Translations under genes and position numbers: made by a program
In this document: positions 24,732 to 32,531 of the stretch, in pieces
Position numbering within the stretch: the stretch's first letter is position 1
Layout: every line of letters starts with the position of its first letter
DNA from: Brevibacterium linens ATCC 9172
GTDB taxonomy: Bacteria > Actinomycetota > Actinomycetes > Actinomycetales > Brevibacteriaceae
DNA: 64,000 nucleotides
Assembly: GCF_900169165.1 (NCBI RefSeq)
Contig: NZ_FXYY01000012.1
Coordinates: 49,199 to 113,198, forward strand
Direction: 5' to 3'
The notes under the pieces: model-generated
The model's database searches: none
Told to the model about the DNA's origin: nothing
Seen by the model: only the letters and a program-made list of their open reading frames with translations

Positions 24732-26017
24732 CATCACACACGGCTGCGGGCACTGCACCGATCGGCATCGATGACATCGAACTGGCCACCAGCCATCATG
24801 TCGTCAGTCTCGATGACTTCGCCGCGGCGAACGGAACCGATCCGAACAAGTTCCGCCTCGGCCTCGGCCAGGACGAGTTCAGCTTCCCGGCCCCCGATGA
24901 GGATGTCGTGACCATGGCGGCCGCGGCCGCCGCGCCGATCATCCGGCGCAGCGGTTCCGAGGGCATCCGCACCCTGCTGTTCGCCACCGAATCGGGTATC
25001 GACCAGTCGAAGGCCGCCGGTATGGCCGTGCACTCGCTGCTCGACCTGCCGTCGCAGATGCGCGTCGTCGAGGTCAAGGAAGCGTGCTATTCGGCGACGG
25101 CGGCCTTGCAGGCCGCCGTCGGCATCGTCACCCGGTCTCCCGGACAGCGGGTACTCGTCATCGCCTCGGATGTCGCGCGCTACGAGATCGACACCCCCGG
25201 TGAGCCCACTCAGGGCGCCGGTGCCGTGGCGATGCTCGTCTCCGCGGATCCGAAGCTGCTCGAGATCGAACCGGTCTCGGGTCTCAACTCGGCCGAGGTC
25301 GATGACTTCTGGCGCCCGAACGATTCGACGACCGCGATCGTCGACGGAGCACTGTCCGTGACCGCGTACCTCGACTCGCTCACCGGAGCGTGGACCGATC
25401 TGGCCGCGCAGGGCGGACCGGCGATGGCCGAGATCGACCGCGTGCTCTACCACCAGCCGTTCACGAAGATGGCGAAGAAGGCGCAGGTCCACCTCGCCGA
25501 ACTCACCGGTGAGGATCTCGAGACGGAGATCGTCGCGGTTACCGGCGCGGGCGCTGATGCAGCCGGCGCGGGCGCTGCCACCGCCGCGGGCGCAGATGCT
25601 GTCGGCGCCTCGGATGCGGGCCCCACCGGCCCGCGCGATACCGGGCTGGCCACGAGCACCCTGTACAACCGTCGCCTCGGCAACTCCTATACCGCTTCGC
25701 TCTATGCGGGACTGTGCTCACTGCTCGACCACGATGAGGATCTCGCGGGCAAGCGCATCGGATTCTTCAGCTACGGATCGGGCAGCGTCGGCGAGTTCTT
25801 CACCACCCGCGTCGTCCCCGGCTACGAGCAGCATTCACGCCGCCAGGCCGTCACGGACGCGCTCGACGCCCGAGTGCCGCTGTCCATCGACGCCTATCGC
25901 GCGCTCCATGCGACCGAACTCTCCAGCGCCGACGACGTCACGACCCCGAAAGTGACCGCGGGACCGTTCCGCTTCGCCGGGATCAAGGGCGGTGCCCGCC
26001 TCTACGAGCGCGCCTAG
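24728..26017 (+). CDS. Hydroxymethylglutaryl-CoA synthase
   Basis: 429-aa thiolase-fold enzyme condensing acetoacetyl-CoA and acetyl-CoA. Catalytic residues are visible: Glu in EGIRTLLFATESGID region, the acyl-accepting Cys in VKEACYSATAALQA (about 117-130), His in VLYHQPFTKMAKK (about 238-250), and FSYGSGSVGEFFTTR near residue 350. Between residues 270 and 305 there is a Gly/Ala-rich insert (GADAAGAGAATAAGADAVGA) that I do not expect in relatives; it falls before the conserved YNRRLGNSYTASLY segment. Last gene of the operon, overlapping the reductase by 4 bp and followed by a strong hairpin. Acetoacetyl-CoA thiolase is not in the window. Confidence 0.92.
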   Translation: MTSHTAAGTAPIGIDDIELATSHHVVSLDDFAAANGTDPNKFRLGLGQDEFSFPAPDEDVVTMAAAAAAPIIRRSGSEGIRTLLFATESGIDQSKAAGMAVHSLLDLPSQMRVVEVKEACYSATAALQAAVGIVTRSPGQRVLVIASDVARYEIDTPGEPTQGAGAVAMLVSADPKLLEIEPVSGLNSAEVDDFWRPNDSTTAIVDGALSVTAYLDSLTGAWTDLAAQGGPAMAEIDRVLYHQPFTKMAKKAQVHLAELTGEDLETEIVAVTGAGADAAGAGAATAAGADAVGASDAGPTGPRDTGLATSTLYNRRLGNSYTASLYAGLCSLLDHDEDLAGKRIGFFSYGSGSVGEFFTTRVVPGYEQHSRRQAVTDALDARVPLSIDAYRALHATELSSADDVTTPKVTAGPFRFAGIKGGARLYERA

Positions 26018-26047
26018 GCGGCCCACCCGACGCCCCACGCATTGCGT

Positions 26048-26111
26048 AAGGCCCAGTTTGAGTTGAACAGCCCATGTTTGAAACAGGGCTGTTCAACTCA
26101 AACTGGGCCTT
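26048..26111. terminator. Long bidirectional terminator after mevalonate operon
   Basis: A perfect 26-bp inverted repeat, left arm 26048-26073 (AAGGCCCAGTTTGAG...) and right arm 26086-26111, around a 12-nt centre that itself contains TGTTT-G-AAACA. It lies between the plus-strand mevalonate operon and the minus-strand tRNA-Leu, so it can stop transcripts from both sides. Confidence 0.8.
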
Positions 26112-26143
26112 TCGCGAGTTTTCAATCGACCGCAGACACGACG

Positions 26144-26185
26144 AAGCCCCTCACCCTGACCCTGTCGGGACCCGGTGAGGGGCTT
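26144..26185 (-). terminator. tRNA-Leu terminator
   Basis: Perfect 12-bp inverted repeat AAGCCCCTCACC / GGTGAGGGGCTT with an 18-nt loop, 11 bp downstream of the tRNA-Leu 3' end on the minus strand. Confidence 0.75.
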
Positions 26186-26196
26186 GTCATTCGCTG

Positions 26197-26280
<84 letters not shown>

Positions 26281-26292
26281 GAACAAGGTAAA

Positions 26293-26321
26293 ACTCTAGC
26301 ATCGGAGACGGCGAAACTGAA
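26293..26321 (-). promoter_or_regulatory. Candidate tRNA-Leu promoter
   Basis: On the minus strand TTCAGT (26316-26321), a 17-bp spacer, and TAGAGT (26293-26298) lie 12 bp upstream of the tRNA 5' end, a fitting distance for a short leader. Confidence 0.4.
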
Positions 26322-26679
26322 AACCGAGGAAGCCGAAACCGCCCAAACGTGTCCACCTTCACATTCTCGCCGGTCGCCGCGTCGGCGACTCACCCCGCGG
26401 CGAAGGCCCCACTCGCTCCGCGGCTGCTGCGGTGACTCGCCCTGCGCAGCGACCGGCGCGCACGGTCTGCACTCCCTCGATCTTCCCAGGACGCGCGCAG
26501 GGAATCACGGCACAGCTTCGCCCTGCGAACACGCGTGACGTGAGTTGAGAGCCTCACCGCGTTAGGATTGGGTGTTGATGTGCCCAGAGTGCACGTGATC
26601 AGGACCACCTGGTCAGAGCACTCGGAGCCGCTTGGCGAAGAGTTCGTCCGGCAACGGCAACACCTGATGAGGAGGTGCC
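26322..26679. other. Intergenic region between tRNA-Leu and fhaA
   Basis: A 358-bp stretch without a credible gene on either strand. It must contain the promoter of the fhaA operon; I see TAGGAT near 26563 but no convincing -35 at standard spacing. The only clear element is the fhaA ribosome-binding site (GAGGAGG) just before 26680. Confidence 0.5.
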
Positions 26680-27546
26680 ATGGGGTTACTCGATCGCTTC
26701 GAGAAGGGGCTGGAGAACGTCGTCAACGGCGCCTTCGCGAAGGCCTTCCGATCCCAGGTCGAACCCGTCGAGCTCGCCGGAGCCCTGCGCCGTGAGGCCG
26801 ACAACAAGGCCGCCGTGGTCTCCCGCGGTCGCACCCTGACCGCCAACCACTACGTCATCGAGCTCTCGCAGACCGACCACGACCGGCTCTCCGGCCTCGA
26901 GTCCGAGCTGCGCTCCGATCTGCGCCAGGTCGTCGGCGATCACGCCGTCGAACAGGCCTACAGCTTCGTCGGCCCCGTCTCCGTCGAATTCGCTCTCGCC
27001 GACGACCTCGACACGGGAATGTACCGCGTCGTGTCCTCGACCCAGCGTCCCGACGGCTCTCCTGCCGCCCAGCCGGCCAACCGCGGCGGCTACGACCCGA
27101 TCTCGCGGGCGAATCCGATCGTCGGCGAGTCCCCGAACTCCGGCTCTCGGCCCGTGACCCCGTGCCGCTCCCCGGAACCCGCCCGTTCGACCCCGGCCGC
27201 GGCACCCCGGCAGAACTCCGCCGCCCGTCCCGCACCGGCACCGGCACCCGCTCGCAGCATCGAAGCCAGCGTGACCATCGACGGTCGCACGCAGATGCTG
27301 CGCCAGGGCACGAACACCTTCGGCCGCTCCTCGTCGAGCTCCGATTTCGTCATCGACGATCCCGGCGTCTCGCGCCGTCACTTCGAGATCGTCGTCGAGG
27401 GTGACCGCGCCGTGGCCAACGACCTCGGTTCGACTAACGGCACACTGCTGCACGGACGCAAACTGACATCGGCGACCCTGTCCGACGGCGATGTCCTCCT
27501 CGCCGGAGAGGCCGAGGTCCACTACAACGAGCGGGACGCCCAGTGA
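26680..27546 (+). CDS. fhaA: FhaA: DUF3662 plus FHA domain signalling protein
   Basis: 288-aa cytoplasmic protein. The N-terminal DUF3662 domain (residues 1-115, MGLLDRFEKGLENVVNGAFAK start) is followed by a Pro/Ala/Ser-rich linker. A C-terminal FHA domain (about 195-285) has the phosphothreonine-binding signatures FGRSSSSSDFVIDD, VSRRHFEI and NDLGSTNGTLLHG. In mycobacteria FhaA is a PknB substrate that acts on peptidoglycan synthesis. It is the first gene of the conserved fhaA-fhaB-pstP-rodA-pbpA-pknA cluster; GAGGAGG precedes ATG 26680 and the stop overlaps fhaB by 4 bp. Confidence 0.9.
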   Translation: MGLLDRFEKGLENVVNGAFAKAFRSQVEPVELAGALRREADNKAAVVSRGRTLTANHYVIELSQTDHDRLSGLESELRSDLRQVVGDHAVEQAYSFVGPVSVEFALADDLDTGMYRVVSSTQRPDGSPAAQPANRGGYDPISRANPIVGESPNSGSRPVTPCRSPEPARSTPAAAPRQNSAARPAPAPAPARSIEASVTIDGRTQMLRQGTNTFGRSSSSSDFVIDDPGVSRRHFEIVVEGDRAVANDLGSTNGTLLHGRKLTSATLSDGDVLLAGEAEVHYNERDAQ

Positions 27547-28052
27547 GCGAATTCACCGTCACCGTCTTCCGGTTGGCATTCTTCATCATCCTCTGGCTCT
27601 TCGTCCTCGGAGTCGCCGGAGTCCTCCGTCGCGACATCTTCGGCCCCCGGAAAGCCCGCGCCGGACGGAAATCTCGCCGAGGCGGCTCCAAGTCCGCCCC
27701 ACCACCACCGTCCCGTCCGGCTCCCGCACCTCGCCCGGCTGCCGCTCCGGCCGCCCACGCCCATCCGGGCACCATCCGCATCACCGACGGTCCCTTGGCC
27801 GGGCAGACGCTCATGCTCTCGGGGGCGCCTGTGACCTTCGGGCGGGCTCCCGACAACACGATCATCATCAATGACGACTTCGCCTCCAGCCATCACGCTC
27901 GGATCTCTGCGAAGAACGGGGCCTGGATGCTCGAAGACCTCGGATCGACGAACGGCACCATCGTCGACGGCTCACGCATGACCGGACCCATCCAGCTGGC
28001 TATCGGCACCCGGATCACCATCGGACATACGACCCTGGAGACCCAATCGTGA
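27543..28052 (+). CDS. fhaB: FhaB: membrane-anchored FHA domain protein
   Basis: 169-aa protein with one N-terminal transmembrane helix (about residues 6-27, LAFFIILWLFVLGVAGVL). A basic, Pro/Ala-rich linker follows, then a C-terminal FHA domain: PVTFGRAPDNTIIINDDFAS (about 98-117), SHHARI, and EDLGSTNGTIVDG. FHA domains bind phosphothreonine peptides; the mycobacterial counterpart (FipA) links PknA/PknB signalling to division proteins. The start is GTG 27543 overlapping fhaA; the stop overlaps pstP. Confidence 0.9.
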   Translation: MSEFTVTVFRLAFFIILWLFVLGVAGVLRRDIFGPRKARAGRKSRRGGSKSAPPPPSRPAPAPRPAAAPAAHAHPGTIRITDGPLAGQTLMLSGAPVTFGRAPDNTIIINDDFASSHHARISAKNGAWMLEDLGSTNGTIVDGSRMTGPIQLAIGTRITIGHTTLETQS

Positions 28053-29473
28053 CGACCGGCGGTACCATCACTCTCCGTTCGGCAGCCCGGTCTCACACCG
28101 GGCTGGTGCGTAAGAACAACCAGGACTCCGGCTATGCGGGACCCAATCTCCTGCTCATCGCCGACGGAATGGGCGGTCACGCTGGCGGAGATGTCGCCTC
28201 GGCGATCACCGTGTCCCGCCTGGCCGAACTCGACCGCGAACCCGGAGGCGAGGACGCCCTCGAACTCCTCCGCACCTCGATCCTCGAAGCCAATGACCGC
28301 ATCTGCCGTGGTGTCGGTGAACAGCCCGAACTCGCCGGAATGGGCACCACCGTCACCGCTGTTCTGCGCGCGACCGGCAACCGCTTCGCTCTCGCCCATA
28401 TCGGCGACTCGCGCGGCTATGTGCTGCGCGACGACAAGCTCCAGCCGATCACCCACGACCACACGTTCGTGCAGATGCTCGTCGACGAGGGCCGGATCAC
28501 CCCCGAGGAGGCCGAGACCCATCCCCAGCGCTCGGTGGTGATGAAGGTCCTCGGCGATGTCGGGGCCTCTCCCGACCTCGATCTGTCCCTGCGCGAGGCC
28601 CAGGTCGGCGACCGCTGGATGCTGTGCTCGGACGGTCTGACCGGATTCGTCGATATCGACGACATCACCCGCGTGCTCAAAGAGGTGGCCGACCCCGACG
28701 AGGCCTGCCGTCAGCTCATCGACCTGGCATTGGCAGGAGGCGGCGCCGACAATGTCACCGTCGTCGTCGGCGATGTCCTCGAGGGTGAGGTCGAGACCAC
28801 CGCAGGCGTGTCCGTGGGCTCCGTCCACCTCAACCCCCGCTACGCCGCGATCGGTGCGAACCCCGACGCCGAGGCGGCCGTGGACACCGAAGCCCATGCG
28901 ACCTTCGCCGACGACGACGTGTCCGCCGACACCGCACCGATCCAGACCGTGGACGGCGAGGACCTCGAAGCTCGCGACGGCACTACTCAGCAGCTGCGAA
29001 CGAACACCGCTGCAGACGAGGAGGCCGACCTCGACGATGAGGTCGAGAAAAGGTCCTACCTCGGATGGATCATCACCGCCATCGTGATCGTCGCGCTGGC
29101 CGTCGGCGGATTCTTCGCGTACAACTACGTCAGCCACCAGTATTATGTCGCCGATGACGACGGCAAGGTCTCCCTCTACCGCGGCCTCGACACGACGCTC
29201 GGGCCCATCGAGCTCAGCCGCCTCGTCGACACCACGGACATCGAGGTCGACAGCCTCAACAGCTACTCCCAGGACCGTCTGCGCGGATCGATTCCCGCCG
29301 GTTCACGTGATGAGGCCGATCGCATCATCGACAATCTGCGCAAGGAATCCGATCGCTCCTCCGGCATATCCGGCGATGTCGAGGACTCCACGAGTCCGAG
29401 CGACCCGGCCCCCTCACCTCCGGATTCGAAGTCCGCGGACCCCAGTGACGCCATCACCCGGGAGTCGCAGTGA
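28049..29473 (+). CDS. pstP: PP2C family serine/threonine phosphatase PstP
   Basis: 474-aa phosphatase that removes phosphates placed by PknA and PknB. The PP2C domain fills residues 8-250 with metal-binding and structural motifs: RKNNQDSGYA, LLIADGMGGHAGGDVAS, GMGTTVTAVL, AHIGDSRGYVLR, LCSDGLTGFVD and ADNVTVVVGDVL. An acidic linker leads to one transmembrane helix at about 338-358, and a roughly 115-residue extracellular tail rich in Ser/Asp/Pro follows. The start is GTG 28049. Translation is coupled to fhaB and the next gene. Confidence 0.92.
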   Translation: MTTGGTITLRSAARSHTGLVRKNNQDSGYAGPNLLLIADGMGGHAGGDVASAITVSRLAELDREPGGEDALELLRTSILEANDRICRGVGEQPELAGMGTTVTAVLRATGNRFALAHIGDSRGYVLRDDKLQPITHDHTFVQMLVDEGRITPEEAETHPQRSVVMKVLGDVGASPDLDLSLREAQVGDRWMLCSDGLTGFVDIDDITRVLKEVADPDEACRQLIDLALAGGGADNVTVVVGDVLEGEVETTAGVSVGSVHLNPRYAAIGANPDAEAAVDTEAHATFADDDVSADTAPIQTVDGEDLEARDGTTQQLRTNTAADEEADLDDEVEKRSYLGWIITAIVIVALAVGGFFAYNYVSHQYYVADDDGKVSLYRGLDTTLGPIELSRLVDTTDIEVDSLNSYSQDRLRGSIPAGSRDEADRIIDNLRKESDRSSGISGDVEDSTSPSDPAPSPPDSKSADPSDAITRESQ

Positions 29474-31065
29474 TGAACCAGGCTCCCTCGCAGACCGCGC
29501 GCCCCAGAACCTACCGGCTGGCCGAGCTCGGTCTCCTGATCCTGGCAATCGCCGTCGCCACCAGTGCCTACGCTCTCGTCGGCCTCGGTGTCGAAGACAC
29601 CATCCCGGCCAATGTCTACGGCTATGCCGCATGGCTGGCCGCACTCGGCGTCATCCTCCACCTCATCGTGTGGATCAAGGCGAAATACGCCGATCCCGTG
29701 CTCGTGCCGATCGCGGTGCTGCTCAACGGACTCGGCCTGGCCATGATCTACCGCGTCGACCTCGGCCGCGACGAATACCTCGGTTCGGCGATGACCCAGC
29801 TGGTGTGGATGACACTCGGCGTGGGCCTGGCCATCGCCGTGATCTTCGTCGTCCGCGACCACCGCTGGCTGCGCCGCTACACCTATGTCTCGGGCTTCGC
29901 CGCCCTGGTCTTCCTCGTGCTTCCGCTCATCCCGGGCATCGGCAAGACCATCAACGGCGCCCGCATCTGGATCGGCGTCGGACCCCTGTCCTTCCAGCCC
30001 GGTGAGATCGCGAAGATCCTGCTGGCCATCTTCTTCGCCGGCTACCTCGTCACCTACAAGGACCAGCTCGTCGCCGCCGGACCGAAGATCCTCGGCATCC
30101 GCTTCCCCCGTCTGCGCGACTTCGGACCTATCGTCGTCGCCTGGGTCGCCAGCGTCGGCGTCCTCGTCTTCGAACGCGACCTCGGCACCTCGCTGCTCTT
30201 CTTCGGCCTCTTCGTCGCCATGCTCTACGTGGCCACCTCGAAGGTCTCGTGGATCATCCTCGGCCTCGGATTCTTCTCCATCGGTGCGGTTGCTGCGACG
30301 TTCCTCTTCTCCCATGTGGACCAGCGTGTGTCCGGGTGGCTCAATGCGCTGACCCCCGAGGAGTACAACAAGACTCCCGGTGGTTCCTACCAGCTCGTGC
30401 AGGGTCTGTTCGGCATGTCCAACGGCGGACTCATCGGCACCGGCTTCGGCGAAGGCCGACCGAATATGGTCCCCTACGCCGAATCCGATTTCATCTACGC
30501 CAGCTTCGGTGAGGAGATCGGCCTGGCCGGACTCTTCGTCATTCTGCTGTGCTACCTCTTCATCTTCCAGCGCGGAATCCGCACCGCTCAGCAGCTGCGC
30601 GACGGCTTCGGCACTCTGCTGGCCACGGGTCTGTCGTTCACGATCGCCCTGCAGGTCTTCGTCGTCGTCGGCGGCGTCACACGTCTCATCCCGCTGACGG
30701 GTCTGACCACGCCGTTCCTCGCTCAGGGCGGTTCCTCGCTCATTGCGAACTGGATGATCATCGGCCTGCTGCTGCGGATCTCGGACAATGCCAGGCGCCC
30801 CGTCGAGGAATTCCACACCGGAGTCCTCAGAATCACCGAGGATCCGCAGCCCGTTCGGGCAGGCGCCCCTGCCGAGGACACGGCCGCCTCGGCGCGCACC
30901 GTCGACGAGGATGCCCCCACGACGAACCTGCCGCCGGCGGACTCCCGCGTGTTCGACGACGAAGCCCCGACCACGAATCTGCCGTCCGCGGGCGAACGGG
31001 CCCGCGGCCAGGCACCGAACGACACCGATGCCGCCGACCAACGACCCACCGGAGGTGAACGATGA
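29473..31065 (+). CDS. rodA: SEDS family peptidoglycan glycosyltransferase (RodA/FtsW)
   Basis: 530-aa polytopic membrane protein polymerising lipid II glycan chains. About ten membrane segments carry SEDS landmarks: GKTINGARIWIGVGPLSFQP (about 156-175), GEIAKI, FERDLGTSLLFFG (about 234-246), and near the end FGEEIGLAGL, RLIPLTGLTTPFLAQGGSS and ANWMIIGLLLRIS. The C-terminal 90 residues are an acidic, Thr/Pro-rich cytoplasmic tail. I start at ATG 29473, which overlaps the pstP stop by one base (TGATG); a GTG at 29470 is also in frame. Its partner PBP follows directly. RodA rather than FtsW is chosen from gene order. Confidence 0.92.
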   Translation: MNQAPSQTARPRTYRLAELGLLILAIAVATSAYALVGLGVEDTIPANVYGYAAWLAALGVILHLIVWIKAKYADPVLVPIAVLLNGLGLAMIYRVDLGRDEYLGSAMTQLVWMTLGVGLAIAVIFVVRDHRWLRRYTYVSGFAALVFLVLPLIPGIGKTINGARIWIGVGPLSFQPGEIAKILLAIFFAGYLVTYKDQLVAAGPKILGIRFPRLRDFGPIVVAWVASVGVLVFERDLGTSLLFFGLFVAMLYVATSKVSWIILGLGFFSIGAVAATFLFSHVDQRVSGWLNALTPEEYNKTPGGSYQLVQGLFGMSNGGLIGTGFGEGRPNMVPYAESDFIYASFGEEIGLAGLFVILLCYLFIFQRGIRTAQQLRDGFGTLLATGLSFTIALQVFVVVGGVTRLIPLTGLTTPFLAQGGSSLIANWMIIGLLLRISDNARRPVEEFHTGVLRITEDPQPVRAGAPAEDTAASARTVDEDAPTTNLPPADSRVFDDEAPTTNLPSAGERARGQAPNDTDAADQRPTGGER

Positions 31066-32531
31066 AGAAGCCATTGACGCATATCGCCGTCGTCGGATTC
31101 GTCATGTTCGCGCTCCTGTTCGGGTCGACGAGCTGGGTGCAGTACGTGACTGCGGATTCGCTGAACAACAATCCGCTGAACAACCGCCGGATCCTCGACC
31201 AGCTGGCCCGTGACCGCGGTCCGATCCTCGTCGACGGCACCCCGATCGCGTATTCGGAACCGGTCGACGACAAGTACAAGTACCAGCGCAAATACGGCTC
31301 GGACAACCTCGATCCGCGCGCCTACGCCTCCCTGACCGGCTACTACTCCATCGTGTCCGGGGCCTCCGGCATGGAGCGCGCCGCCGGTGACTACCTCTCC
31401 GGCGATTCCGACGCCCTCTTCTACGACAAGGTCGGCAGCTTCTTCACCGGTGAGCAGCCTCGCGGCGCCGCCGTCGAGCTGACGATCGACCCGAAGGTCC
31501 AGCAGGCGGCGTGGGACGGACTGGGCAACCAGAACGGTGCCGCCGTGGCTCTCGACCCGAAGACCGGGAAGATCCTGGCCATGGCCTCGACCCCGGGCTG
31601 GGACCCCAATGCCCTGGCCAGCCACGACGCGACCGAAGCCAGCCAGGCCTATAAGAACCTAGAAGCCGCCGACGGCAAACCCGCCTACAACCGCGCGATC
31701 GGCGGCAACCTCTACCCGCCCGGCTCGACATTTAAGGTCCTCGTCGCAGCGGCCGCCCTGGAATCCGGGGACTACGAGCCCGATTCGCAGCTCAACGGAC
31801 CCGCCACGCTCGATCTGCCGCAGACCACGGCGACGATCGGCAACTCGCATCCCGGTGCCTGCCGCAACGGGGGCAAGCCGACCCTGGCCGATTCGCTCGC
31901 CGAATCCTGCAACACCTCATTCGCCTCCCTGGGCATGGACCTCGGAGAAGACGCGATCGCGAAGCAGGCCGAGAAGTTCGGATTCGGCGAGGATCTCGAG
32001 ATCCCTCTCAATGTCACCCCGTCCTCCTTCCCGTCCGACCTCAATCCGCCGCAGCTGGCTCAGTCCTCGCTCGGTCAGTACGAGGTCAGGTCGACTCCGC
32101 TGCAGATGGCGATGATGACAGCGGGAATCGCCAACGGCGGAAAGATGATGAAGCCCCAGCTCGTCGACAGGGTGCTCAATGCGAACACCCTCGAGCCGAT
32201 CTCCGAGACCCGACCGAGCCAGATGTCCCGCCCCGTGTCCGGAGATACGGCCGACAAGCTCACCGACATGATGACCGGTGTGGTCGAGAACGGCACCGCC
32301 TCGGTGGCGAAGATGGGCGACACGAAGGTCGCAGCGAAGACCGGCACCGCCCAGCACGCCACGGGCGCGGCACCCCATGCCTGGTTCATCTCCTTCGCCC
32401 CCGCCGACGACCCTCAGGTCGCGGTCGCAGTCGTGGTCGAGAACGGCGGAAACGCGGGCAACGAAGCTTATGGTGCGACGGTCGCAGGACCGATCGCGAA
32501 GAACATGATGGAAGCGGTGGTCGAGAAATGA
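31062..32531 (+). CDS. pbpA: Class B penicillin-binding protein PbpA
   Basis: 489-aa monofunctional transpeptidase anchored by an N-terminal helix (about 8-28). A short PBP dimer-like module (residues 40-130) precedes the transpeptidase domain with all three active-site motifs: STFK (Ser at about 224), SCN (about 283-285) and KTGTA (about 427-431). It crosslinks peptidoglycan as partner of the adjacent SEDS protein. In mycobacteria PbpA is phosphorylated by PknB. It overlaps rodA and pknA by 4 bp each. Confidence 0.93.
   Translation: MKKPLTHIAVVGFVMFALLFGSTSWVQYVTADSLNNNPLNNRRILDQLARDRGPILVDGTPIAYSEPVDDKYKYQRKYGSDNLDPRAYASLTGYYSIVSGASGMERAAGDYLSGDSDALFYDKVGSFFTGEQPRGAAVELTIDPKVQQAAWDGLGNQNGAAVALDPKTGKILAMASTPGWDPNALASHDATEASQAYKNLEAADGKPAYNRAIGGNLYPPGSTFKVLVAAAALESGDYEPDSQLNGPATLDLPQTTATIGNSHPGACRNGGKPTLADSLAESCNTSFASLGMDLGEDAIAKQAEKFGFGEDLEIPLNVTPSSFPSDLNPPQLAQSSLGQYEVRSTPLQMAMMTAGIANGGKMMKPQLVDRVLNANTLEPISETRPSQMSRPVSGDTADKLTDMMTGVVENGTASVAKMGDTKVAAKTGTAQHATGAAPHAWFISFAPADDPQVAVAVVVENGGNAGNEAYGATVAGPIAKNMMEAVVEK

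Noticed and set aside
26048..26111. Small structured RNA or riboswitch
   Set aside because: The position between convergent transcripts and the pure stem-loop favour a terminator.
27893..29137. Minus-strand frame opposite pstP
   Set aside because: Antisense to PP2C motifs, no recognisable domain.
29263..31074. Minus-strand 603-codon frame opposite rodA
   Set aside because: Highly acidic repetitive antisense translation; the plus strand has unmistakable SEDS motifs.
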